A stretch of DNA of 64,000 nt from Siccirubricoccus deserti (lineage in GTDB: Bacteria; Pseudomonadota; Alphaproteobacteria; Acetobacterales; Acetobacteraceae). The notes beneath the pieces are model-generated. The model was not told the origin of the DNA. It did not search any database and worked only from the letters and a program-made list of their open reading frames with translations. The translations under genes were made by a program, and so were the position numbers. Below, piece after piece: positions 38,328 to 46,628 of the stretch (its first letter is position 1; every line of letters begins with the position of its first letter). The DNA lies in assembly GCF_014283215.1 (NCBI RefSeq), contig NZ_JACOMF010000008.1:1-64000 (forward strand), given 5' to 3'.

Positions 38328-39428
38328 CTATACGGCGGGCCCCGATGGCGCGGAAGGCCCCGCACGAACCTCCGAATCGGCCGTCAGCCCATCCGCTGCC
38401 CAGTCCTTCAGCAGGGTGAACCCGACCGCAAGCAGAACCGGGCCAAGGAACAACCCGAGGAAGCCGAAGGCCAGCACCCCGCCCAGCGCCCCAAGCAGGG
38501 TCAGCAGCAGCGGCAGGTCAGCGCCGCGGGAGATCAGCCAGGGCCGGATCACGTTGTCGGCACTGCTGATGCCGAAGGTGCCGTAGAGGCCGAGAAAGAT
38601 CGCCCAGCCGGTCTCCCCCTGGCTGAACAGCCAGAGCGTCGCCGGGATCCACACCAGCGGCGCCCCCGCCGGCAGGATGGAGATGACGCCGGCGATCACC
38701 CCGAGCAGCACCGGCTGCGGCACGCCGGAGATCCACAACCCGAAAGCCGTCATCAGCCCCTGCACCACCGCGGTGCCGAGCAGGCCATAGACCACGCCAC
38801 GGGTGACGTCGCCGACCAGCACCATCAGCCGCCGGCTGCGGTCACCGGCCAGGCGGTGCAGCGCCGCCTCGCTGCACTTGGCGATCGCCGGGCCGTCCCG
38901 GTAGAAGAAGAAGGCGAGGAAGATCGCCAGCAGCACCTCGGCGAGCCCCGACAGCACCGCCAGCAGCACGGAGAGCAGGCCCTGCGCCAGGGTGCCGGCA
39001 TAGGGCTTCAGCAGATCGGTTATGGCCGAGAAGCCGAAGTCGATCTGACCCAGATACTCCGGCAGATACGACCCGACCAGCGGCAACCGGCCCAGCCAGT
39101 CGCCGAGGCCGGGCATGCCCTGGGTCAGCAGCGCTTCGACCGAGCCGCGCAGCCCCTCCACTTCCTCCCGCCGCGTCGGCGTCGCCAGCACGAGCGGTAC
39201 GCCGATCAGCAGGAATTCCACCAGCACCATCACCAAGGCCGCGAGGCCGTTCGACATTCCGGTGCGCTCGCGCAGGAAGCGGAAGCCCGGCCAGGTGGAG
39301 AACACCAGGATTGCCGCCCAGAGCAGCGCCGAGAGGAAGGGCCGCAGCACCATGAGGCAGGCGATGGTCAGCGCCAGTACGGCGATCAGGCCGAGCAGGC
39401 GCGCCGCGGTGGAGCTTTCGGTCTGCAT
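38328..39428 (-). CDS. AI-2E family transporter
   Basis: This 366-residue membrane protein of the AI-2E/UPF0118 family has about eight hydrophobic helices, beginning LLGLIAVLALTIACLMVL, with the conserved central soluble region and the later FFFYRDG, VGDVTRGVVYGLLGTAVVQG and ISILPAGAPLVWIPA. Members are permeases of varied substrates; one E. coli member exports autoinducer-2, others exchange ions, so the name is not proof of signalling. The ATG at 39428 follows GGAGG. It faces hyi across 125 bases. Confidence 0.9.
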   Translation of the reverse strand: MQTESSTAARLLGLIAVLALTIACLMVLRPFLSALLWAAILVFSTWPGFRFLRERTGMSNGLAALVMVLVEFLLIGVPLVLATPTRREEVEGLRGSVEALLTQGMPGLGDWLGRLPLVGSYLPEYLGQIDFGFSAITDLLKPYAGTLAQGLLSVLLAVLSGLAEVLLAIFLAFFFYRDGPAIAKCSEAALHRLAGDRSRRLMVLVGDVTRGVVYGLLGTAVVQGLMTAFGLWISGVPQPVLLGVIAGVISILPAGAPLVWIPATLWLFSQGETGWAIFLGLYGTFGISSADNVIRPWLISRGADLPLLLTLLGALGGVLAFGFLGLFLGPVLLAVGFTLLKDWAADGLTADSEVRAGPSAPSGPAV

Positions 39429-39553
39429 GCGGGCCTCCGTTCCGCCCCTGCGTAGCATCCGCCGGGCATGGCGTCAGTGGTTTGGCGCAGTAGCCAGGGC
39501 TGCGTGCCGCCGGTAGCCTCCCCGGAACCACGTCCGGGGGAGGTCACCGCATC

Positions 39554-40330
39554 ATGCCGCGTTTCGCAGCCAACCTGTCGATGATGTTCACCGAGCATCC
39601 CTTCCTCGACCGGTTCGCCCGCGCCCGCGCCGCCGGCTTCGAGGCGGTGGAGTTCCTCTTTCCCTACGAGCATCCGGCCGCCGAGATCGCCCGGCGGCTC
39701 AAGGACAACGGGCTGCAGCAGGTGTTGTTCAATGCCCCGCCGGGCGACTGGGCGAAGGGCGAGCGCGGCCAGGCAGCGCTGCCCGGCCGCGCGGCCGAGT
39801 TCCGCGAGGGGGTGAAGCGGGCACTGGACTACGCCGCGGCGCTGGCCTGCCCACGGCTGCATCTGATGGCCGGCCTCACCCCCGCGGGGGTGCCGCGAGA
39901 CACGCTGCTGGCGACCTACGCCGTCAACCTCGCCTGGGCCGCCGAGGAATGCAGCAAGGCCGGGGTCAAGCCGGTGATCGAGCCGATCAACCATCGCGAC
40001 ATCCCCGGCTTCTTCCTCAACACCACGGACGAGGGCGCGGCGATCATCGAGGCGATCGGGCCGGAGCGGATCGGGCTGCAATTCGACCTTTACCACTGCC
40101 AGATCACCGAGGGCGACGTGGTCAAGCGGGTGGAGAAGCACCTGCCGCTGATCGCCCACATGCAGGTGGCCGACAACCCGGGACGCCATGAGCCGGGCAC
40201 CGGCGAGGTGAACTGGCCCTTCGTGTTCAGCCGCATCGATGCGCTCGGCTTCCGCGGCTGGATCGGTTGCGAATACCGCCCGGCCGGCGAGACCGAGGCC
40301 GGGCTCGGCTGGTTCCAGCCCTACAAATGA
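39554..40330 (+). CDS. hyi: Hydroxypyruvate isomerase
   Basis: Hyi interconverts hydroxypyruvate and tartronate semialdehyde in glyoxylate/glycerate metabolism. The 258-residue TIM-barrel protein has the normal length and family motifs: FAANLSMMFTEHPFLDRF at the N terminus, the metal-binding EPINHRDIPGFFL with its catalytic Glu, FDLYHCQI, HMQVADNPGRHEPGTGE and GCEYRP. GGGGGAGG lies about 10 bases before the ATG. It is followed by the reductase for the same intermediate (43 bases). Glyoxylate carboligase, usually adjacent, is not here. Confidence 0.94.
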   Translation: MPRFAANLSMMFTEHPFLDRFARARAAGFEAVEFLFPYEHPAAEIARRLKDNGLQQVLFNAPPGDWAKGERGQAALPGRAAEFREGVKRALDYAAALACPRLHLMAGLTPAGVPRDTLLATYAVNLAWAAEECSKAGVKPVIEPINHRDIPGFFLNTTDEGAAIIEAIGPERIGLQFDLYHCQITEGDVVKRVEKHLPLIAHMQVADNPGRHEPGTGEVNWPFVFSRIDALGFRGWIGCEYRPAGETEAGLGWFQPYK

Positions 40331-40373
40331 GGCACCCGGCCGCTCCACGAGACCGCAAGGAAGGACCATCGCC

Positions 40374-41255
40374 ATGAAGATCGGATTCATCGGCCTCGGC
40401 ATCATGGGCAAGCCCATGGCCGGCCACCTCAGGGACGCCGGCCACGAGATCATCGTGCCGGAACGCAAGAGCCTCGGCGCCGACCAGCGCGCCACCTTCA
40501 CCGTCGTCGCCGACGCCAGGGCCGTCGCCGCCGCGGCCGAGATCATCATACTGATGGTGCCCGACACCCCCGATGTGGAGGCCGTGCTGTTCGGCCCGGC
40601 CGGCGTCGCCGAGGGGCTGGCGAAGGGCAAGCTGGTCATCGACATGTCCTCGATCAGCCCGACCGCGACCAAGGAATTCGCCGCGAAGGTGAACGCCCTC
40701 GGCGCCGACTACCTGGATGCGCCGGTCTCGGGTGGCGAGGTCGGCGCCAAGCAGGCGACGCTGACCATCATGGTCGGCGGCGAGGAGGCTGCGTTTGCCC
40801 GGGCCAGGCCGCTGTTCGAGCTGATGGGCAAGAACATCACCCTGGTCGGGCCGAACGGCGCCGGGCAGACCACCAAGGTCGCCAACCAGATCATCGTCGC
40901 CCTGACCATCGAGGCGGTGGGCGAGGCGCTGGTCTTCGCCAGCAAGGCCGGCGCCGACCCGGCCAAGGTGCGGCAGGCGCTGATGGGCGGCCTCGCCACC
41001 TCCCGCATCCTGGAGCTGCACGGCGAGCGGATGATCAAGCGCACCTTCAACCCCGGATTCCGCATCCTGCTGCACCAGAAGGATCTGAATCTGGCGCTGC
41101 AATCCGCCAAGGAGCTGGGCGTGGCGCTGCCCAACACCGCCTCGACCCAGCAGCTGTTCTCCGCCTGCGTCGCCGCGGGACATGGCGGGCTGGACCATTC
41201 CGGACTGGTGAAGGCGCTGGAAACCCTGGCGGTGCATCCGGTGATGGCGGATTGA
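40374..41255 (+). CDS. glxR: 2-hydroxy-3-oxopropionate (tartronate semialdehyde) reductase
   Basis: This 293-residue member of the 3-hydroxyisobutyrate dehydrogenase family reduces tartronate semialdehyde to glycerate with NAD(P)H. The N-terminal Rossmann loop GFIGLGIMGKPMAGHL is followed by the substrate-binding DAPVSGGEVGAKQATL, the catalytic Lys in QTTKVANQIIV and the dimer region NPGFRILLHQKDLNLAL. It is paired with hyi, making the two-gene glyoxylate-branch module found in many Proteobacteria. garR would be an equally valid symbol. An 11-bp-arm palindrome follows the stop. Confidence 0.93.
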   Translation: MKIGFIGLGIMGKPMAGHLRDAGHEIIVPERKSLGADQRATFTVVADARAVAAAAEIIILMVPDTPDVEAVLFGPAGVAEGLAKGKLVIDMSSISPTATKEFAAKVNALGADYLDAPVSGGEVGAKQATLTIMVGGEEAAFARARPLFELMGKNITLVGPNGAGQTTKVANQIIVALTIEAVGEALVFASKAGADPAKVRQALMGGLATSRILELHGERMIKRTFNPGFRILLHQKDLNLALQSAKELGVALPNTASTQQLFSACVAAGHGGLDHSGLVKALETLAVHPVMAD

Positions 41256-41599
41256 TCCCGGCATGAATGTTCCATTCATGCCGTGGCCGCGACGGGTGCC
41301 CATGGGCGGTTGCGCAGCGCCGGCCATGCGGCCTGGAACGCTGCCCGCGGGTTACGCCATGCGGCGCGCGTCGTAGCAGGACGCCTGGCGGCTGGGGCAG
41401 GACCGGTTGCGTCCGGCGCCTGCCTACAACCTATGGAAGGGGTAGGTGTTCATTAGATTTTGGCACTCCGCCCGTTACATGACGCGGCAGCGCTTGCTTT
41501 TGGCCTGAAGGGGCGCCAGTAATCCTAGACTCGCGCTCGGCATATGATCTAGTCTCAAAAATAGCCCAGGCGCGACTTGGGTCAGGTCTGGAGGCTTGC
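41256..41599. other. 344-bp intergenic region before the XRE regulator
   Basis: Apart from the palindrome at its start (41259-41283), the region has no convincing coding potential. The part 41440-41570 is AT-richer and includes TATGAT (41543-41548), a possible -10 without a good -35, inside a weak inverted repeat CTAGA...TCTAG (41524-41552). The regulator gene has GGAGG at 41590-41594, so its promoter probably lies here and may be autoregulated. Confidence 0.45.
41259..41283. terminator. Perfect 11-bp palindrome after glxR
   Basis: CGGCATGAATG and CATTCATGCCG flank TTC, starting 4 bases after the glxR stop. The position suits a terminator, but no T-run follows. The AT-containing arms are also compatible with a protein binding site. 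Confidence 0.45.
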
Positions 41600-42481
41600 A
41601 TGCGGTTTGTCGACATCGGGCAGCAATTGCGCGCCTATCGCCTGGAGTCCGGCCTGCGTGCCGAGGAGATCGCCGCGCGACTCGGCGTCTCCCGTGCCGC
41701 CCTCTACCGCTACGAGAAGGGCGAGGTCATCAAGCTGGATACCATCCGGCGGCTGGCCGAATTGCTCAAGATCTCGCCACTGTCGCTGCTTGGCATCGGG
41801 GTTGAGTATTTCTCCCGCCCGATCGCCTTCCTCGAACGCCTGCGCCAGGTGGAGGAAGAGGCCGACCAGATCCTCTTCGTCGGCGGTGCCGCCTGCTACC
41901 AGACCGCGACCGACGCCTTCGACGGCGCGGTGACCGAAGCCTGGACCGAAGCCGCCGACGCCAGCGCCGACCGGGCCTCGGCCCGCGCCCTGGCCGACCA
42001 GGCGCTTGGCCTGCTCGCGGCCCGGCGCAAGCAGCACCAGCAGCGTCGACCGACGATCATCGGCATCCTCTCCGAAGCTGCGCTCATCCGCTCCCTGCAG
42101 GATGGCGTCGCTGCCGGCCTCCCGCTGCCGGCCCGCACCCGCGCCCGCTGCCGCAGCGCCGCCATTACCGAGGCGGAGAGCATTGCCAGCTTGATGGAAT
42201 CCGTCCCCATCGGAGTCCAGCTCGGCCTCTCCACCGGTTCCGACCTCTCAGGCAGCTTCATGGTGCTGCGCGGGCGGGACCGGGCGCATGTCGTCGGCAG
42301 CCCCTTCGCCCCGGACACCGCCCCCGGCGGCGGCCTCGGCGTCGCCATGATCACCGCCGCGGATGAGGCCATTTCGGTGCACCAGAGGGTGGCCGAAGCC
42401 GCCTGGCGGGATGCGCTGAAGGGCGCCGCCGCCGCCGCCCGGCTGCGGGATTTGATCAAGGTCGCCCAGGCGGCCGAATAG
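41600..42481 (+). CDS. XRE-family transcriptional regulator with unassigned C-terminal domain
   Basis: This 293-residue protein has an N-terminal Cro/C1-type helix-turn-helix (about 5-60: LRAYRLESGLRAEEIAARLG, then SRAALYRYEKGEVIKL) that should bind DNA. The remaining 230 residues are not a cupin or peptidase and match no domain I can name. They include TIIGILSEAALIRSLQDGV, VPIGVQLGLSTGSDLSGSF and a Gly-rich APDTAPGGGLGVAMI, so they may form a ligand-sensing alpha/beta domain. The gene stands alone between glxR and a convergent Pat-type gene. Its target is unknown; itself or the glyoxylate genes are the nearest candidates. GGAGG precedes the ATG. Confidence 0.75.
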   Translation: MRFVDIGQQLRAYRLESGLRAEEIAARLGVSRAALYRYEKGEVIKLDTIRRLAELLKISPLSLLGIGVEYFSRPIAFLERLRQVEEEADQILFVGGAACYQTATDAFDGAVTEAWTEAADASADRASARALADQALGLLAARRKQHQQRRPTIIGILSEAALIRSLQDGVAAGLPLPARTRARCRSAAITEAESIASLMESVPIGVQLGLSTGSDLSGSFMVLRGRDRAHVVGSPFAPDTAPGGGLGVAMITAADEAISVHQRVAEAAWRDALKGAAAAARLRDLIKVAQAAE

Positions 42482-42512
42482 GCCCACCCCGGGTCACGCC
42501 CGATGGTGGGCC
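42481..42512. terminator. Candidate hairpin between convergent genes
   Basis: GGCCCACC and GGTGGGCC form an 8-bp stem around a 16-nt loop, starting at the last base of the XRE gene's stop. The loop is large and no T-run follows, so confidence is low. Confidence 0.3.
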
Positions 42513-42545
42513 CGGCTCCGGGGCGTGCGCACCCCGCCGCGATCC

Positions 42546-45200
42546 CTACCCGCCCAGTTCCAGCACCGCCTCATACACCTCATCCTCCTCCGGCGACCGC
42601 CGAAGGGTGAAGCCGAGCGCGCGGACGAAACCGAGCATCGGCGCGTTATCGGCCAGCACATGGCCGAGCACCCGCCCAACGCCCTCCGCCCGGCCCCATT
42701 CGAACAGCCGTTCCATCAGGTGACGGCCAAGCCCCTGTCCCTTCATCTCCGGCGCCACCGTCACCGCGAACTCCGCGGTAGCCGAGTCCGGATCGCGGAT
42801 CAGGCGCGCGACGCCAAGCGTCATCTCCGTCCGGTCCGCCTGACGGCGGGTGGCGACAAAGGCCATCTCGCGGTCGTAGTCGATCTGGGTCAGCCGGGCG
42901 ACCAGTGCCGGCGACATCTCCTTCAGCGGCGAGAAGAAGCGCCAGCGGACATCCTCGGTGCTCAGCCGGCCGAAGGCTTCGGCATGCGCCGCGGCATCTT
43001 CCGGCCGAATCGGGCGAATGGTCAGCACCTCCCCGTCGCGGACACGGAAGGGCCGCGCCAGCTCGGCCGGATAGGGCGCCACCGCCAGCACCCCGGCCTC
43101 GCCCGCCGGGCGCAGCACCAGCGTCGCATCCGCCGCCAACACGCCCGCCGCATCGGCGAACAGCGGGTTGATCGTCAGGCTGGCGATCTCCGGGAAGTCC
43201 ACCGCGACCTGGGACAGCCGGACCAGCGCATCGGCCACTGCTCCGGTATTGGCCGGCGGCCAGTCGCGAAACCCGGCCAGCAGCCTGGCGGTCCGCGACC
43301 GGCCGATCAGCTGGTCGGCCAGCGCCAGGTTCAGCGGCGGCAAATCGTATTCCTCATCCTCCAGCAGATCCGCGGCGGTGCCGCCCTGGCCGAAGCCGAT
43401 CCACGGCCCGAACATCGGATCCTCGCCGAGCCGGAGCCGCAGCTCCAGCGCCCGCGCCGCCTGGCGCTGCACCAGGAAGCCGGCGATGCGCGCCTCCGGC
43501 CGGCGCTGCCGCACCCGCGCCAGCATGGCGACGGCTGCCTCCCGCACCTGGGCGGCTGTGCCGAGGCCGAGCTGCACGCCGCCCACCTCGCTCTTGTGCG
43601 GCAGATCGGGGCTGAGGATCTTGAGCACCGCCGGGAAGCCGAGCATGGCGGCGGCATCACCCGCCTCGGCCGGGCCGGCGGCGCGGCGGCCCGGCACCGT
43701 CGGCAAGCCATAGGCGGCGAGCACGCCCAGCGCCTCCTCCTCAGTCAGCCCCAGCCTGCCGGCGGCCCGGGCATCGGCCAGGATGCGGCGGACGGCGGCA
43801 TGGTCGGGCGCCAGTTCCAGCACCTGGCGCGGCGGCAGCTCGGCGGCGGCGGCCCGGTTGCGGCGGTCCTGTGCCAGATGCAGCGCGCCGCGCACCGCCG
43901 CCTCCGGCGTGGCGAACACCGCGAGCCCGGCATTCGCCAGCAGTTGCCGCTGCCGCCCTGCCGTCGCCTGGCCGGACCAGCCCACCAGCACCGGCGCGGC
44001 GCGGCGGCCGGCGCCGGCTCGGCAGGCCGCCACCATGGCCTCGGCAGCGACATCGCCCGGCTCGAAGGGCTCCGGCGCGTGCAGCGCGACCACCGCATCG
44101 ACCTCCGGCAGCGCCGCCATCATGGCGGCCACCTCGGCGAGCCGCGGCCCGGCTCCGGAGCCGAGCGAGAGCGGGTTGTCAGGTTGACGGCCACCTGGAA
44201 GCAGCGCGGCAAAGGCGGCCTGCGCCCCCGGCGACAGCACCGCCAGCCGGCCGCCACCGGCGACCACCGCATCCGCCGCCAGCAGGCCGAGTCCATGGCC
44301 ATTGGTGACGATGCCGATGCGGTCGCCCTGGGCCGTGCCAGGGCGCGGCCGGGCCCGGGCCAGCGTCTCCGCCGCGGCGAGCAGATCCTCGAGCCCGGAG
44401 ACCCGCAGCACCCCGGCGCGGCGCAGCGCCGCTTCCATCACCGCATCGCCGATCCCGGCGGCATCGGCCAGCCGCCCGCCGGCGCGCAGCGCGACCACCG
44501 GATGGGTCCGGGCGGTCGCGCGGGCAGCGGAGATGAAGGCGCGGCGGTTGCGGATCCGCCGCAGGTCGAGCAGCACCGCGCCGGTGTCCGCCTGCCGCGC
44601 CAGCCAGTCGAGCGCCGCGGCGAAGCCCAGGGTGGCATTGCCGCCGATGCCGATGACATGGCTGAAGCCGAGGCCCTCGGCGGCCGCCCAGTCCAGCACC
44701 GCCCGCGCCAGCGCCGAGGATTGCGTCACCAGCGCCAGCCGCCCCGGCAGCGGCGCGACATGGGAGAGCGAAGCGTTCAGCCCGATGGCCGGCACGCAGA
44801 GGCCGAAGCTGCCCTGCCCCAGCGCCCGGACCCCGGTGCGGGCGGAGACGGCGGCGAGGTCGGGTGCCGTGACGGGGACGATGGCGGCGAAGCAGCCGCG
44901 CGCCGCCAGCGCCTGCATCGCCGGCTCGAGCTCCGCCTGCGGCAGGCAGAGCACGGCGAGGTCGGGCGGATCCGACAGTTCGGCGATGCTGCCGGCCGGG
45001 GCCAGCCCCTCCTGCGCGATGCCGATGGCATGGAGCCGCCCCTTGAAGCCGCCGGCGGCAAGGTTGCTGGCCAGCACCGGCGCTTCCGCCATCCCGGGCG
45101 CCGCCACCAGCACCAGGCTGCGGGGCCGGAACAGCGCGCTGGCGCGAAAGGCGGCAGTGCCGCGAAAGGGCTGGGCAAGGACCATGGGGCGATGCACCAC
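42546..45200 (-). CDS. Pat-type fusion: ADP-forming acyl-CoA synthetase-like domains plus GNAT acetyltransferase
   Basis: The 884-residue protein joins a CoA-binding domain (about 15-130), succinyl-CoA-ligase-like domains (about 150-430), an ATP-grasp segment (about 470-690; FPAVLKILSPDLPHKSEVGGV) and a C-terminal GNAT domain (about 725-880; EMKGQGLGRHLMERL is the acetyl-CoA loop). This is the architecture of protein lysine acetyltransferase Pat/PatZ, which inactivates acetyl-CoA synthetase by acetylation; the synthetase-like half is usually regulatory. A true acyl-CoA synthetase function is not excluded. The start is uncertain among GTG 45200, GTG 45197 and ATG 45185; GGAG is placed best for 45197. 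It converges with the XRE gene and diverges from an esterase. Confidence 0.87.
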   Translation of the reverse strand: MVHRPMVLAQPFRGTAAFRASALFRPRSLVLVAAPGMAEAPVLASNLAAGGFKGRLHAIGIAQEGLAPAGSIAELSDPPDLAVLCLPQAELEPAMQALAARGCFAAIVPVTAPDLAAVSARTGVRALGQGSFGLCVPAIGLNASLSHVAPLPGRLALVTQSSALARAVLDWAAAEGLGFSHVIGIGGNATLGFAAALDWLARQADTGAVLLDLRRIRNRRAFISAARATARTHPVVALRAGGRLADAAGIGDAVMEAALRRAGVLRVSGLEDLLAAAETLARARPRPGTAQGDRIGIVTNGHGLGLLAADAVVAGGGRLAVLSPGAQAAFAALLPGGRQPDNPLSLGSGAGPRLAEVAAMMAALPEVDAVVALHAPEPFEPGDVAAEAMVAACRAGAGRRAAPVLVGWSGQATAGRQRQLLANAGLAVFATPEAAVRGALHLAQDRRNRAAAAELPPRQVLELAPDHAAVRRILADARAAGRLGLTEEEALGVLAAYGLPTVPGRRAAGPAEAGDAAAMLGFPAVLKILSPDLPHKSEVGGVQLGLGTAAQVREAAVAMLARVRQRRPEARIAGFLVQRQAARALELRLRLGEDPMFGPWIGFGQGGTAADLLEDEEYDLPPLNLALADQLIGRSRTARLLAGFRDWPPANTGAVADALVRLSQVAVDFPEIASLTINPLFADAAGVLAADATLVLRPAGEAGVLAVAPYPAELARPFRVRDGEVLTIRPIRPEDAAAHAEAFGRLSTEDVRWRFFSPLKEMSPALVARLTQIDYDREMAFVATRRQADRTEMTLGVARLIRDPDSATAEFAVTVAPEMKGQGLGRHLMERLFEWGRAEGVGRVLGHVLADNAPMLGFVRALGFTLRRSPEEDEVYEAVLELGG

Positions 45201-45220
45201 GACTCCAGATGCGGCTGGAT

Positions 45221-45251
45221 CGGATCACGGTCCGGTCGGGACCGCGATCCG
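45221..45251. promoter_or_regulatory. 13-bp-arm imperfect palindrome upstream of the Pat-type gene
   Basis: CGGATCACGGTCC and GGACCGCGATCCG pair with a single A-C mismatch around GGTCG, 21-51 bases before the acetyltransferase start. It could be an operator or part of its mRNA leader. Confidence 0.45.
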
Positions 45252-45268
45252 ACCAGGCATTTCATTGT

Positions 45269-45301
45269 CGGAGCGGATGCCTCCGGGCGTGATCCGCTCC
45301 G
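45269..45301. promoter_or_regulatory. Second stem-loop in the divergent spacer
   Basis: CGGAGCGGAT and ATCCGCTCCG are perfect 10-base arms with a 13-nt loop, extendable by two pairs. It lies 18 bases from the first palindrome and about 70 bases upstream of the esterase. Its GGAGCGGAT core resembles the palindrome after yifB. Confidence 0.4.
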
Positions 45302-45372
45302 GCGCGCGACACCCCCTTGCGGAGGACGGCGCGACCGCCTCCACTTCTTCCGGACAATGAGGGTTCAAGGCA

Positions 45373-46323
45373 ATGGCGGATGCGCGGCTCGATCCGGAGA
45401 TGGCGGCGTTCAACGCGATGATGGAAGCGCGGGCGGCGGCAATGCCGCCGATCACCCTCACCTTCCCCTTCGACGGGCCGCGGGCGCTGAACGACCAGCT
45501 CAGCATGAGCGTGGCCGGTGGCGGCCCGGCGCTGGCGGTCAGCGAGGACCGCTGGCTGCCGGTGCGCGGCCGCCGCATCCAGTGCCGGGTCCACCTGCCG
45601 CCCGGCCCCGGGCCGCATCCGGTGCTGGTCTACATCCATGGCGGCGGCTGGGTCTGGGGCAGCATCGACACCCATGACCGGCTGATGCGCGAATACGCCG
45701 CCGCCGCCGGCTGCGCCGTCATCGGCCCGGATTACGCGCTGAGCCCGGAGGCGGTCTTCCCGCAAGCGTTGGAGGAATGCGCCGGAGTGCTGCGATGGGT
45801 CGCGGCGCATGGGGCGGAATGGGGGCTCGATACCGGCCGCATCGTGCTCGGCGGCGACAGCGCCGGAGGCAATCTCGCGGCCGGGCTGGCGCTGTACCTG
45901 CGGGAGTCGGGCGAATCGCTGGCGCTGCGCGGCCTGCTGCTCAACTACGGCGTCTTCGACAGCCGGCTCGACACCCCGAGCTACCGGGAATTCGCCACCG
46001 GCTATGGGCTGAGCGAGGAGCGGATGCGCTTCTACTGGAGCGTCTACGCCCCCCGGGCGGCCGACCGGCTCTCCCCTTTTGCCGCGCCGCTGCGGGCCGA
46101 CCTCCGCGGCCTGCCGCCCTGCCTGCTGCACATCGCCGAGCTGGACGTGTTGGCCAGCGAGAACCACGCCATGGCGGCAAGGCTGCGCGAGGCGGGGGTG
46201 GTGGTGGAGAGCGCCGTCTTCGCCGGAACCGTGCACGGCTTCCTGCGCGCGGTGGGGCATGTCGGCAAGGCGAAGCAGGCGGTGGCAGAGGCCGCGGCCT
46301 GGTTGCGGGCGCGGTTCAGGTAG
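45373..46323 (+). CDS. Alpha/beta hydrolase (HSL-type esterase)
   Basis: This 316-residue esterase belongs to the hormone-sensitive-lipase family. The oxyanion-hole motif is YIHGGGWVWGS, the nucleophile elbow is GGDSAGGN (catalytic Ser), and the Asp and His are in LLHIAELDVLASEN and AGTVHGFLRA. There is no signal peptide, so a short-chain ester is probably hydrolysed in the cytoplasm. The gene is divergent from the Pat-type gene across a spacer with two palindromes. The substrate is unknown. Confidence 0.92.
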   Translation: MADARLDPEMAAFNAMMEARAAAMPPITLTFPFDGPRALNDQLSMSVAGGGPALAVSEDRWLPVRGRRIQCRVHLPPGPGPHPVLVYIHGGGWVWGSIDTHDRLMREYAAAAGCAVIGPDYALSPEAVFPQALEECAGVLRWVAAHGAEWGLDTGRIVLGGDSAGGNLAAGLALYLRESGESLALRGLLLNYGVFDSRLDTPSYREFATGYGLSEERMRFYWSVYAPRAADRLSPFAAPLRADLRGLPPCLLHIAELDVLASENHAMAARLREAGVVVESAVFAGTVHGFLRAVGHVGKAKQAVAEAAAWLRARFR

Positions 46324-46628
46324 ATGCAGGCATGGCGCGAATAGTAAAATCAATAAAAACAATGGTTTGATCGGTATTCCATTCAAGCTGAGGCGCTGCC
46401 CCTAAACCCCTGCCGGGGCCAAGGCTTGGCCCTGGACCCCGCCGTCAGCCGCCAGTCGAACAGCTTCGCCTCGACAGGCCAGGGTCTGGAGGACATCCGT
46501 CCCTCCGGCGGGGCCATGGGGCAGCGTCCCCATTCTTCCTGCCTTTCCCCATGCCACCTCCACGGCTTGGCGGCGGACGACGCCCGCCATATGGTCCGCG
46601 GCCGCCTACCAGGGAGCCTCGGGTCATC
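46324..46628. other. 305-bp spacer with an AT-rich patch and a hairpin
   Basis: It starts with a marked AT-rich patch (46342-46385), likely a promoter for the downstream gene. A compact stem GGGCCAAG/CTTGGCCC (46416-46432) follows. The remainder is GC-rich with no gene that I can support. Confidence 0.4.

Noticed and set aside
38328-39428. Quorum-sensing function for the AI-2E permease
   Set aside because: The family includes ion transporters, and no luxS or lsr genes are in the window.
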